DNA of 64,000 bases from Sanguinoderma infundibulare (lineage: Eukaryota > Basidiomycota > Agaricomycetes > Polyporales > Polyporaceae), in assembly GCA_032821775.1 (NCBI GenBank), contig JAVLRN010000001.1:4588001-4652000 (forward strand), written 5' to 3'. The position numbers and the translations under genes were made by a program. Positions 31,190-41,815 of this stretch are shown in pieces (position 1 is the first letter of the stretch; every line of letters begins with the position of its first letter). The notes beneath the pieces are model-generated. The model had not been told where the DNA came from, did no database searches, and saw nothing but the letters and a program-made list of their open reading frames with translations.

Positions 31190-31640
31190 CAGAGCTCTGT
31201 AGTACACGCGCGACCGGGGATCCATCAGCAACAAGAAATTGTCAGGATGCAGAGAGTCGACGTACTTACCGGACGTACGAGCGCATTGCACCCGCCGAGA
31301 GGCGACTCGAACGCGAACGTCGCAGACATATAGCTCGTATGGAGGAGACTATAGCGAAGGAGAGGATCAGATGGACGACAGGGAGGTTTGGGGAGAGAGG
31401 AGAGGGGAAAGTCGCTGGGGACCAGCAAGAGGACTTTGAAACAGCGACGGCGTTACCTGGAGCAAAAGCTGATGTGTAATCACCGCGAATGATATTAGAT
31501 GCTTACCGCTACGGTTAACTCATTTGATGGCGCGGTATCTCCGCGTCGTGAGGTGGTTTGAAATGCCCGATCATCGTGAATCTGAAGATATCCGAACCGC
31601 GCGTCCCGAAATGATTTCTTCCGCATTAGAACGCGAATGA
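31190..31640. other. Stretch without recognised gene, unit 2
   Basis: Short open frames only. It ends in the left direct repeat of the THOC1-like piece (about 31522-31632). The unit 4 equivalent is 62111-62561. Confidence 0.35.
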
Positions 31641-31662
31641 ATGCATCAAGCGGAAGCTCGCT

Positions 31663-32300
31663 CTAGACGAGCGGCTCTGTGGGAGCAGGCACCGCAGGTG
31701 CTGGTGCTGGAGACGGGGCGGCAGGCGGCAGAGGATTGGGCATGGCCACCCGCACCGGCGACGCGTCCGCACTCTCTGGGACAGGTCTCGTCCCAGGTTT
31801 CACGGGCAGCGAAGAGTGCAGAGGGACAGCAGCAGTCGGTGGCGGGTGCGCTTTTGGAGGTGGCAGAGCATCTTGCGATCCCGAGGTGGGCAGTGGTGGC
31901 GTCGACGTGCTGTTTGGCATAGGGTTCGCAGTGACGGACGTCATCACGGCGCGAGCGCCGTCCTTGGCCGCGGAGGCCTTCGCGCGAGCCGCTGCGATGC
32001 GTTCCGTCTGCTTCCTGAGCTGCTTCTTCCGCATGTCGATGCGCGCGTCTTCCTGCCGGCTCTTTTTGACAAAGTCTTTGACATCCCCGGGCCTGCAAAA
32101 ATGACCATGTTTGCAAATCGCGCAGAGAATGGATACGCACTGAAACGGGTGCCATGAATCCCACAAATTCCGGTACCCCATCTCCCGAATCTCCGTCAAC
32201 GGCGCGCTCCCGTACCGGCACGGCCACGGCTCCTGATCCACCCTCTTTTCCGGACGCCCTCTGTCGCTTCCTCCAACCCGACCTCCCTCTTCTCCTCATC
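31663..32300 (-). pseudogene. Displaced THOC1-like central/C-terminal piece, unit 2
   Basis: A 192-residue frame runs from DQEPWPCRYGSAPL through MGYRNLWDSWHPF, CVSILCAICKHG, GDVKDFVKKSRQEDARID and MRKKQLRKQTERIAAARAKA to a Pro/Ala tail ending PAPTEPLV. Here the two halves that are out of frame in units 1 and 3 lie in one frame, but the segment around CVSILCAICKHG may be an unspliced intron read through. Confidence 0.5.
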
Positions 32301-32434
32301 AACCTCGACATGCTGTTCCTGTGTACGCATGAACAAAACGCGATGTCTAAGGACGCGAATATCAGGTACGTACGGCCGCCACCCTTAATCCAATTGATGG
32401 AGTGATATCTCCACGTCGCAAAGTGATTTGAAAT

Positions 32435-32479
32435 GGATCCACGCGAGATTCTGAATTCTCGCGAATCTCGCGTGTATCC
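32435..32479. repeat. 17-bp inverted repeat, unit 2, one mismatch
   Basis: Left arm GGATCCACGCGAGATTC, right arm GAATCTCGCGTGTATCC, one mismatch, 11-base loop TGAATTCTCGC. Confidence 0.75.
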
Positions 32480-32985
32480 AGGCGGTTTCTTCTACGTTAC
32501 ACTGCGGATAAGATTAGTCTGCGTGTCACCAAGCTTGTGTGCGCCGCGGAGAATGTTAAATCGGACTCGAATCGCCGATGCGGAAACTCGGGGTTTGAAG
32601 GTTCCAATCGCGGTCACCGCCAAGAAGACGGGGCGTGCGAGACCCGCTGGCCGCAGCTCCAACCCGTCAACTCCAAGCGGCGCGTGAGGTCGGTAGAAAC
32701 ATCGAGTTCTAGCGGCAGCGTCGAATGCAGTGTGCCGATTCTTCTGGAGTGTATGCAGAGTGCCGCTGCGGCTGTGGGAAGGCTGACGACTCGCTTGGGA
32801 CCGGGCTAATCGTATTGCAGCTGCTGGCCATGGATAAGTTCGAGACGATACTTTGGAAGAGCTTGCTCCGGTTCAGACCTTGTGCGTATCTCATGCTGAG
32901 CGTGGGGGGTTTGGGGAGGCTGGATGGAACCGAGGGAAAGCGTCCCGGCGTGGCCACAGGCCGTAGAGTTTATTATCGCGATAAT
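32480..32985 (-). pseudogene. SNTVQVGF-type segment and flank, unit 2 right copy
   Basis: Carries the YAQGLNRSKLFQSIVSN piece. The VQVGF piece is lost through a deletion near 32955, after which block X follows directly. Confidence 0.3.
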
Positions 32986-33600
32986 TGAAGCGAGTGCGTT
33001 GTGAGGAGATGGCAATGATGCGAGCTCGGGCTTGCGCTTGCTGAGATTTCTGCTCTGGTGATGGAATTTCAGATTATTGGTGTGCGCAAGCACCGCCAAC
33101 GATGATGCGCACAGACTAGACTCACCGCCTTGTGGTACGGGATGGATTTGGTCTTGCCCCTGCCTTCGTTCACAGCCACACTCTTGCTGATCCACGTTTT
33201 GGGTCGCGGAAGCGGTACTTGTACGTCGGCGTCGGTGATGGCAGCTTGAACATGAGCTGCGTCTCGGACGCGAGCTTGCCGTAGTCGGTCAGGCAGTACT
33301 CGTCGTCCGAGTCGTCGCCACCCTTGCTGCTCGCAGCGCGGCCCATGTCCGCGCATCGCAGTAGTCACGATCGGCGGCCGCAGTTGGGGTGGAATGAGCG
33401 CCGTCCCCAATCGAAGTCAGACTTGTCGTAAAACGAGCCCGTAAGAGTTGCGTCGAAGCCGTCATCAAGAGTCAGCCGCCGCTGTGAAAAACATGGTCAG
33501 GGAAGGGGTGGACCGACCGAATGGCTCTGGGCCGTCCAAGAGCAGGTCCCTGCGATCAAAGATGTCATTAAAAGTCTCGCTACCCTGTCCCAACCTAGAC
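32985..33600 (-). pseudogene. Block X, unit 2 copy B
   Basis: It reads FNDIFDRRDLLLDGPEP and SLTMFFTAAADS near 33.5 kb, then the acidic and THKY-type pieces near 33.2 kb and NLSKRKPELASLPSPH near 33.03 kb. The LDDSLQAML segment is absent. The upstream neighbour on this strand is THOC1-like copy B, whose frame ends just after VQVILQ. Confidence 0.4.
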
Positions 33601-33609
33601 CTCGGACTC

Positions 33610-34770
33610 CCTCCACGGTTCCCCAGTGAACGTGTGCACAGCTCGCTCACCCTGTAAAATGACCTGCACCGTCTCAGAGAACGCACGGCTGTTGGGCGCC
33701 GTCTGCCGCAGCTCCCCCGTGACCGTTTATTGGACCCACTGCGCGTCGTCCGGCTCCAGCGTGAAACTGATCTCAAGCAAACGATGCCGGTTGGTTTCTG
33801 TCGCCTCTTTTGCGGTCTTCGTGAATGCAGCAGATGGTTGAGGAGGATGAGGAGCTGGAAGAGGAACTGCCATCGGATATGCGTGTCGGCGATCTCGAGG
33901 TCCAGCAGCTCGGGGCTGGTGAGACACTTTGCAAAGTAGTACTGGCTCTTCGCGGCGCTCTCCGTGACTCCGGTTTCCCGTTTTCGTTTCAAAGGACCGG
34001 CTAGTACCGTAGGTATATCGTTCGACTTCCTGCTCATGAGCGTGCGGTCGTTCGCGGTGGCCTCCTCGATCACCTGCAGCATCTTGTCCACCGCCTCCTT
34101 GAACGATAAAAACGTAGCGCACGCGGCAAAAAAAGGCGGACGGGAGAATGAGCGCTGCAGCCCCCAAAACGCATGATCAAAGTCTGCTGGGAGATCAGCA
34201 CGGGAGATAAGACGCACGCTCCATCTCTTTCCTCCGTTTCTCCGGCACGTTGGCCACCTGCTCCTCCTCCGTCTCATCCACATCAGATTTCTCTCCTGAT
34301 GTGCCTGACTTCTCCCGCTCGTGTCCCTTCATGCGGGGCCCGTCCCACGTCGGCCCATACTCTCCTCGCAAGTTCACTCCGCTCCGCTCGCCCAACGGGA
34401 AGACGCGACTGAGGAATGTGAGCATGCGACCACAAAACATAGTTATCGTGCCCGTGTTAGACAGCCGCCGAAGGAGGTTGTTCAGGGAGCGGAGGAGGAC
34501 GAGGGCCTTGCCCTTCTGCGGGATCATGCCCTCGGTGAGGCGTTCTGCACACTCTTCTATCCACGAGAATATGTGCGAGCACGAGGAGATGGGTTTGTGT
34601 CTCGAGGCTGTCGAGGGGAACACTTGGTCGCACGCATCTGTGGTCGCGCTGAGTGAAAGCCCGAGGATCGGAGTGTGAGTGCGCGAGCACATGCAAGCGA
34701 GACTAATCGACTTACCGATTCGCTGCCGCAACGAGCCGACATCACACATGCAGGCCGCTCCGGCTGTGTC
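33610..34770 (-). pseudogene. THOC1-like fragment, unit 2 copy B
   Basis: This is one of the longest open stretches: [112 protein letters not shown]. After NHLL a short deletion shifts the frame, so the DAQWVQ motif near 33.75 kb lies in another frame, and the frame ends after VQVIL. An N-terminal exon piece ([10 protein letters not shown], 34.74 kb) ends at a GTAAGT donor. Truncated before the NW motif. Confidence 0.75.
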
Positions 34771-34869
34771 TCGGATGCTTGCGACCTAAGTGGAGAGGAG
34801 ATGGGGAAGAAGTATCAGTTTCAGACTCTTGGTTACGGCCGCTCCGCACTGTACGCGCCTCTCGGGGTC

Positions 34870-35425
34870 ACGGCAACCCTTGTCATAGTCGATCAGGCAG
34901 TACTCGTCGTCCGAGTCGTCGCCACCCTTGCTGCTCGCAGCGCGGCCCATGTCCGCACGTCGCAGTAGTCACGATCGGCAGCCGCGGTCGGGGTGGAATG
35001 AGCGCCGTCCCCAATTGAGCCAGACTTGTCGTAATACGAGCCCGTGAGGGTCGCGGTGCGGCAAAGCTGTGATCAAGAGTCAGCTGCCGTTGTGAGGAAC
35101 GTGGTCAGGGAAGGAATGGACCGAGTGATTGGCTCCGTGCCATCCAAGAGCGGGTCCCTGGAATCAAAGATGTCATTAGACGTCCCGCTACTCTCTCCTG
35201 CAGCCGAGGACTCACTCACCATCCTGGTGCGCCATGTACCCACCACTCGGAACTTTGTAGTCACGGACGCGTACGTCCGTCTGTTCGTCGCTGCGCTTTT
35301 TGGTACCACGCGCGTGTCAGGTGGGTCTTGCACGGGCACGAGCATTGCTTCTTCGTTGAAGGCGGGCAGCATAGCTTGAAGCGAATCGTCAAGGCGAGTG
35401 ACAAGGCCCACTTCGAGCTTCGATT
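34870..35425 (-). pseudogene. Block X, unit 3 copy A, fused to an F-box remnant
   Basis: The acidic DDSDDEYCL piece at about 34.9 kb runs directly into a remnant of the F-box-associated-type fragment (RRVQCGAAVTKSL) at 34.80-34.87 kb, so everything downstream in the usual block (THKY piece, basic piece) is missing. The FDSRDPLLD and LDDSLQAML pieces are present at 35.1-35.4 kb. This junction defines the left edge of units 3 and 4. Confidence 0.45.
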
Positions 35426-35689
35426 CCGGCTATGCGTCGAGCTTGGGCTGCTTCAGCTATCGCACCCCCATCCAGACTACATGCTGTCGCGCACGTACGA
35501 GAACTGGAAGATCGCGGACGCAGCGACTCAGCAGTTGAGGAGAGTGCAAGAGGCAATTGTGGAAGGCGCGGATGAAGCGGCGGGCTCGAGCCGATTGCGA
35601 CGTCATGGACTCGCGGCTCGCCAGGGGTGCACTTCCAAGCCTGGTCGGGACCCTTCTTCTACTCCCCGTTGACCTCAATCTCGTCCGTC

Positions 35690-36830
35690 TGCAGTTCTCG
35701 GTCGAACGGTGCGCACAGCTCCAGTTCCTCTCCCGCTCTAGAATGACCTGCACCGTCTCAGAGAATGCACGGCTGTTGGGCGCCGTCTGGCGCAGTTCCT
35801 CCATCGTGCGCGTGATCGTCTCTTGCACCCACTGTGCGTCATCCAGCTCGAGCGTAAAATCAATTTGAAGGGAACGATTCTGGTTGGTCGCCCACGCTGC
35901 CTTCGCGTTCTTGGTAAACGTCAGGAGATGGTTGAGAAGGATGAGGAGCTGGAAGAGGAACTGGCGTCGGAAATGCGTGTCTGCGATCTCCAGGTCGAGC
36001 AGCTCGGGGCTGGTGAGGTACTTCACAAAGTAGTACTAGCTGTTTGCGGCACTCTTCGTGACTCCGGTTTCCGTTTTCGTTTCAATGGACTGGCTGGTAC
36101 CGTAGGTATATCGTTCGACTTGCTGCCCATGAGAGCGCGGTCGTTCACGGTGGCCTCCTTGGTCGCTGGTAGCACCTTGTTCACCGCCTCCTTGAACGAT
36201 GAAAACGTGGCGCGCTCCGCGAACGAAGGCGGATGGGAGAATGGGCACTGCAGTGCCCAAAACGCATGAATGAGTGAGTACAAACCAATGGGAGAGCAGA
36301 CGCACACTCCATCTCTTTCCTCCGTTTCTCCGGCACGTTCGCCACCTGCTGCTCCTTCGTCTCATCCACATCAGATTTCCCCCCTGATGTCCCTGACTTC
36401 TCCCGCTCGTGTCCCTTCACACGGGGCCCGTCCCACGTCGGCCCGTACTCTCCTCGCAAGTTCACTCTGCTCCGCTTGCCCAACGGGAAGATGCAACTGA
36501 GGAATGTGAGCATGCGACCACAAAACATAGTTGTTGTGCCCGTGTTAGACAGCCGTCGAAGGAGGTCGTTCAGGGTGCGGAGGAGGACGAGGGCCTTGCC
36601 CTTCTGCGGGATCATGCCCTCGGTGAGGCGTTCTGCACACTCTTCTATCCACGAGAATGTGTGAGCACAAGGAGATGGGTTTGTGTCTCGAGGAGGTCCT
36701 GGAGGACTGTCGAGGGGAACACTTGGTCGCATGCATCTGTGGTCGCGCTGAGTGAAAGCCCGAGGATCGGAGTGTGAGTGCACGAGCACATGCAAGCGAG
36801 GCTAATCGACTTACCAATTCGCTGCCGCAA
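35690..36830 (-). pseudogene. THOC1-like fragment, unit 3 copy A, nonsense codon
   Basis: The first part is well preserved: [63 protein letters not shown] frame change then leads to [18 protein letters not shown]. The codon before [17 protein letters not shown] is TAG (36036-36038, minus strand), where unit 2 has CAG. The part from KYLTSPELL to [10 protein letters not shown] is open. A 13-bp element around 36.70 kb (VLQDLLE) puts the N-terminal piece out of frame with SWIEEC. After the NW motif the gene passes into block X. Non-functional as it stands. Confidence 0.75.
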
Positions 36831-36884
36831 CGAGCCGACATCACATACAGAGGCCGCTCCGGCTGTGTCTCGGATGCTTGCGAC

Positions 36885-37355
36885 CTAAGCGGAGAGGAGA
36901 CGGGGAAAATGCATCAATTCTAAACTCTTGGTAACGGCCGCTCCAGCACTGTACGCGCCTCTCGGGGTTACGGCAACCAGTGAATTGAACGCTTTCATTG
37001 GAGTCGTGAGTCGCGCAAACAGAAAGCCCATCGGATACCCAAAGTCCGATGCGAAGACCTCAATCGAGTACCGTGCCATCAGATTTTGCGAGCTCCTGGG
37101 GGCTGTCACTGACGCAACAAGGTACTGCCCACCAGGGAGCAGCGCCATCTCGAGCACCGTCTGCGGGTATTAATCTCCCATCAGCGCATATACTTGGGGT
37201 TGTCGCGGTCCCCATGCTCCAGGAGGGAGATGGTGCGGGTGAGGTAACACTCAGCTTCGAGCCGGGAGAGGTTCACGACGGGGTAGCGGTCGGTGGGCGA
37301 GACGGGCGGACACCGCCGGTTCGTTCGAGCAGCGCTGCAGCCAGTCACTGAAGGC
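36885..37355 (-). pseudogene. F-box-associated-type fragment, unit 3
   Basis: Intact LLPGGQYLVASV motif and the same VNLSRLEAECYL piece upstream. A second, 75-bp remnant of the same fragment lies at 34797-34870, fused to block X, so unit 3 carries one and a partial second copy. Confidence 0.45.
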
Positions 37356-37599
37356 GGATGAACTCCGAGTTGGTCATACGAATGACACTAGTGCGCATGG
37401 TCGAGTAATCGCTGACATCAATTAGACAATGCTGAATATGGCCGCGATTCACAAAAGCAGACACCGGATGGGTTCAGCCCCGACACCACGACAGGCCATG
37501 AAAGAAGACGTGGTGCGCATGGACATGACCTTGCATACAGCCGAGCGGACGCGATCTTTGGGGGTATTACGAGGGGCTCACTCACCCATCGAAGTGATC

Positions 37600-37970
37600 C
37601 AGTTAGGTGACGTCCGAACGAGTATTTGGCCGAACGTCTGATGGATGATGCCCGCGTGCGGTGCTGATTTGAAACTCCAAGATGGCAAGCCGGTCGAGTC
37701 CAGTCCCTGTATTTGATGGTGTGCAATGTCAGCAAATAAGATTTTAGCCGACACAGCAATCATAACACTTACGCTGGCGAAGGGCCGGTCATTGATGCAG
37801 CGATGATCGTGGTAGAGAGCAAAGAGCGACTGCCACGACACGAACCGAGGGCAGCGCCACAAGGGTCCAAGCGCCTGCAGCTGCCATTTGCGGAATCCCG
37901 CTCTCTCATATTGAACCTCCATCAGCTTCGACCCCGCTTCCACTCATTCGTTTCAACCCCTGCTGCGCTC
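37600..37970 (-). pseudogene. Unidentified two-exon fragment, unit 3
   Basis: The donor here is GTAAGTGTTATG, two bases different in spacing from units 1 and 2. Exons read as in unit 1 (PLWRCPRFVSWQS; GQILVRTSPNWI). Confidence 0.45.
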
Positions 37971-38229
37971 TGTCACAGTATCCGAGTAATCAGTCTGCCA
38001 GTTCTGGACCACGGCAATAAAGACTGCTCTCCGCCGACAATTTCTTCCAACTGGCACTCATCAGCAGCTGCTGTCAGCCTGTCAGTTCTATCCGAGTTGA
38101 GCCAGTCGCAACAGAACCACCCAAGCGGTGGGGCAGCTCGCACAGCTGAGTCAGGCTACGTCACAGCACCCGGAGATTGAGCCCATGTGGAGACAGGGCC
38201 AGACCTTGGATGATGGTATTCCTCTGTGA

Positions 38230-38760
38230 GCCGCCGCAATAACTTGCAGATAATTATTTGACAACAAATTTGACCTCGAACGATCAATGTAGAGTTGGTA
38301 TATGGATTTATAGCATCTGAGGCTCCGGACGTGGTAAGCACACATAGGCGAAGGACGTGTACTTGAAGCACTGCTACCCAGGGTTAGGTGCAAGGTTCGG
38401 GCTAACCTATGTTAGCGATTCTCTGAGTTTTGTGTCAGCCATATGTATATATACAGTGAATGAATCCCAGTGCAGATTTTTGTAGCCAACAACTTTCAGT
38501 GCATGGTTGATTATTGTCTGCGGGAGCCCCTTCGCCGAAATGGGCAGCACACTCAGGTTAGGGGCACGGGTTAGGGGCAAGGTTAACATAGGTTAGTGAA
38601 TTTGAAGGCTCCTGTTGGGTTTGCGTCCGTAAAACAAACACTGTATCAATCCCAGTTTATGTGCATATGTATACTATAAATTTCAAGGTGCAGAACACGC
38701 GTGAAGAGAACTTTTGGGGGTTAGGGCTAGGGTAGTGTTAGATTTAAGCCGCTTCCACTT
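38230..38760. repeat. AT-rich island with telomere-like motifs, unit 3
   Basis: Same motif series with substitutions and two small deletions: a 2-3 base loss near 38346, and a 12-base loss near 38439 that removes the CTGAACAGTACA segment found in the other units. CTCAGGTTAGGGG replaces CTCGGGTTAGGGG. Confidence 0.6.
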
Positions 38761-38958
38761 TGGGAAGGTGAGCGCTCTCAGCTCTCAGCTAAGCCTTGTC
38801 TCTCGACCACCAGTTGGATTACGCAGGCTCGTATGGATTTAACTGCTTCCTGGTAATCTGCATTTGACGACCTCCGCGGTGGTGACGACATTCGGCAAGG
38901 ACGCATTGGATGACGGATAGCCTCCGCTTGTTAGCGGTGGCGGCAATGGTGAAGGCCG

Positions 38959-39453
38959 ATGCCCTCGCAGGTAGGGAAGGCAACAATACAATCTCGGAAA
39001 TTACGGGGGTCGTCAGGGCTGATATATTGCACACCACGTCTGATCAAGTCCCTGGATCATATTGGCGAAATTTGGTTGAAGGAGCATCGCAAGCTTGCTG
39101 TCTGCATAAGCCTCCGAGTATCGAACCGTCGCTTGCACTGGCGAGTTGCGACAGCGCATGGAGCCCTGCGTAATTTGTTCACAGGTGTGCATCTCGTTTC
39201 CAAGCATCCTCCTCAGCGTCTGGCTGCTCCGATGAGTATGCGTTGGAATCGTGAGCCAATATACACAGCCGATGCAACCCTTGATTTATCCAAAATGAGC
39301 CTGTGCGAGCGTTCTCCGCCCGACAACATCATATCCCTGGTACGAGACCCTCCGAGAGCTCAACAAAGTCCTTGTCAGGCCCACTCGAGCATATGCAAAG
39401 ATATGGTAGTAGAATCAATATATTGGAACACAGACGGCCATGGAGAGCTATAA
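38959..39453 (+). other. Open frame of 164 codons, unidentified, unit 3
   Basis: Open as in unit 1 with about a dozen replacements (for example RKLRGSSGL; SICKDMVVESIYWNTDG). Many replacements without a frame break could mean weak constraint or chance. Confidence 0.25.
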
Positions 39454-39537
39454 TGTTACTGCTCGATGGCATCTCGCTTCGCACCTCCGCGCAGATCTGC
39501 GTTTGATGACCGCTGCGCACACCGGCCTAGGGTCCAA

Positions 39538-40248
39538 TCACGATTTTTGAGTGCGAGATCGACGGACGCGATCATGGCGGCCGTCGTGACTTGCCGTGTG
39601 CCTAGATGCATGGGTGGTTAGCCGACCTCGAAACCGCGTATGCAGAAAGGAGATCAGAAGGGAATTGGTGTTTGGAATGCGGAGATCGCGTCGCAAACCA
39701 GCATCCTGCCCGACTGCCTCGTCCTTCACCAACCCCGCAGCCCGGAGCGCGAGGATGAGAAGCATGATTGCACCACGCACGAGCGACTGTTCTAGCGCAA
39801 CCAGGAGTTCAGAGAGGAGGCGAGCGGAGGCGAGCAACCGGAGGCCGTTGAGCATGGTCAAGATGGCGTTTATGTTAAGATCAACACGTGCGAACCATGT
39901 CGTGCAGTACGTCAACGGGGTAGGGAGGGAGGTGAGAAGAGAGGGGCCGTCGGAGAAAGCGGGCAAATGTGGGATGCGGTCGCATCGATTTTCCGAGATG
40001 CGGGCGTGCACAGAGATACCGTCCGGGCGCGCACAGACTGCGGGGCGGCAGGAAGTATTTAAAGGAGGCTGTCGGTTGCAGGTGCCCCCATTCCCGTCCC
40101 CGTCCATCTGCCGCCACCCGCTTGTCATCATCGTGTCCGTCCACGCCGAACAATCTCTGTGCTGTCTGTCCGCCACCTCCCGCTTGCCTTCGCTCGCTTG
40201 TTGTGCCCGTCCTGTTGGAGGTCTGGCGGTCTGTGGCGTGGCCGTCAT
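39538..40248 (-). other. Longer version of the possible membrane protein fragment, unit 3
   Basis: The extra 22 bases near 39800 keep one minus-strand frame open for 236 codons: WFARVDLNINAILTMLNG, then LLASARLLSELLVALEQSLV and the hydrophobic RGAIMLLILALRAAGLV. A plus-strand frame over nearly the same bases is also 236 codons long, so open length alone proves nothing. The hydrophobic run and NAIL.MLN pattern favour the minus strand. Confidence 0.3.
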
Positions 40249-41014
40249 CCTGACTGTCGCAGCAGAGAGGTACGTTTCTGGTCAGCTGCTGGTGGGAAAA
40301 ATTTGACACTGACCGCACTTGTACATGTGCCCGCGCCGCCCGTTCGACTCACGTTTGCATGTCGGGCACTCCAGTAGTCGTGGCAAAGAGGTACGCCACC
40401 GCTCGGTTGCTCAGGGAGACATTTTGATGTTGACTGCGTTTGTAGTTGTAGAGCGTCGTATGTTGGCATCGGGAAGCGCAGGCGGCGCGAGAGGGTGGCC
40501 TGGGTGACGTCGGGTGTGATGTGACGCGCACGGCGTATGATGTTGTTTAGATAGACTCAGATACGAACGACGGGGAGATGCTGTGTGGGGCAATCACCTC
40601 AGGCTCACCTCGTCATCACTGCCATGACTACGGCCAGAGCGCAAATGCAAGCTGAGCCGTGAGCCATGGGAGTACGTACTCTACAGCATCGGGTCCTCCT
40701 CCCCGCGTCCGGGCATCATTGAGCGACGGAGCGTTACGAGGCGTCGGCGGTTCTGGGTATCATCTCCCCGCCCGCATTGAATGGAGGCCGTTAAGGTTGG
40801 AGGGAGCATCGCTCGCTCGTACGCCGTTCATTCCGGAGGATCGCATCAGCGAGGCCGGGGCAAGGCATCCGTTGCGAATCGAAGGATTTCTCCCCATGTG
40901 AATAGCCTCTGGCAGAACGCACTCCCGCCTGGTAAAGACAGAAGATGACCGTTCGCGTCGTCTCTCGGAAACGAAAATTCCTTACAGGGTCGTCGTCGGA
41001 GTTCCGGCTCGGTA

Positions 41015-41317
41015 CTAGTAAAGATTAGCAGGCAAGTGGATTAATATTGGGCATAAGGATATAAGCTCACTAGCTGGAGACACTTTGTCCCGGCTTGCCA
41101 CCGCAGGCGCGGAGTCATTGGGCCTTCTGACCGAGATCCGCGTGACCAGAACAGGGGAAGGCGAGCCGTGGTGTGTGAGGCTCACAGAAGCATCACCCAC
41201 CGTCGACCTGGCTTTTCTCGCGTCGCGAACCGTTATCACCATCACTCGCTTCTCGTGATGCACTCTCATGGGAGAGTCGACTTGTCTTCGGTACGTCTGT
41301 TGGATAAGTGTGGTCAT
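41015..41317 (-). other. Open frame of 100 codons, unidentified, unit 3
   Basis: Here the frame continues past VASRDKVSPASELISLCPIL, because base changes around 41.08 kb remove the stop. It may show the natural continuation of the fragment. Confidence 0.3.
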
Positions 41318-41399
41318 TTGAGAGCGCCGGGGGCCTCGTTCGAATGCTTAAAGTCCCATGGGCAGCCAAGAGCAGGACCGAGTGACAAGCCAGAGACAA

Positions 41400-41815
41400 G
41401 ACTTGGAAATGCGCACAGAGCCACTGCAGAATCGAGGACGAGTGGGTGCTGTCGAGATCGTGACCCGGGCCGGTAAGGAAGCAGACGAGCCACGTGTCTG
41501 TGACCAACGCGTGTGGTCACAGTGACAATGAGCGCCTGCAGCTTTCGTGCAGGCTCGCTCCGACTGGCACATGGATAAATACCGGCACCGGATGACCACT
41601 GCAAATGCCCCCATTTGCGCGTGCACCCGATGTCGTTGGGATCATACAGGGCGAGCTGAGTATCCTCTCCTACCAACTTGCTCTCACCAAGTCTCCAGCT
41701 AGGCAACACCCCTTCCCGCAACCGCACTCGGTCTTGGTCTCGAATATCCTCACTTTCTCAGCTTCGTCGTCCTGCTGTAATCCAACCACTACGATATCAA
41801 TTACGACCTCGCACG
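41400..41815 (+). promoter_or_regulatory. EXO84 upstream region, unit 3, shortened leader
   Basis: TATA-like GGATAAATAC at 41573-41582. The leader is shorter than in the other units: about 50 bases between TGTAAT and ATCAATTACG (GACTGGCTCTTTGAAGTAC and flanks) are replaced by CCAACCACTACG. The spacing from the TATA-like motif to the ATG is therefore about 235-240 bases instead of about 285. Confidence 0.4.

Larger units (their letters stand above)
17386..34775. repeat. Tandem unit 2 (about 17.4 kb)
   Basis: The left 12 kb follows unit 1. From about 29.5 kb the sequence stops matching unit 1 closely and instead matches unit 4 at a constant offset of 30921 up to the window end, with only scattered differences. 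It carries the JmjC exon that units 1 and 3 lack, and a longer THOC1-like copy B than unit 1. The end is placed at the 5-prime edge of that THOC1-like copy. Confidence 0.85.

Noticed and set aside
39596..40306. Plus-strand 236-codon frame
   Set aside because: It overlaps an equally long minus-strand frame with a more protein-like composition, and the plus reading is Arg/Ser-rich like an antisense shadow.
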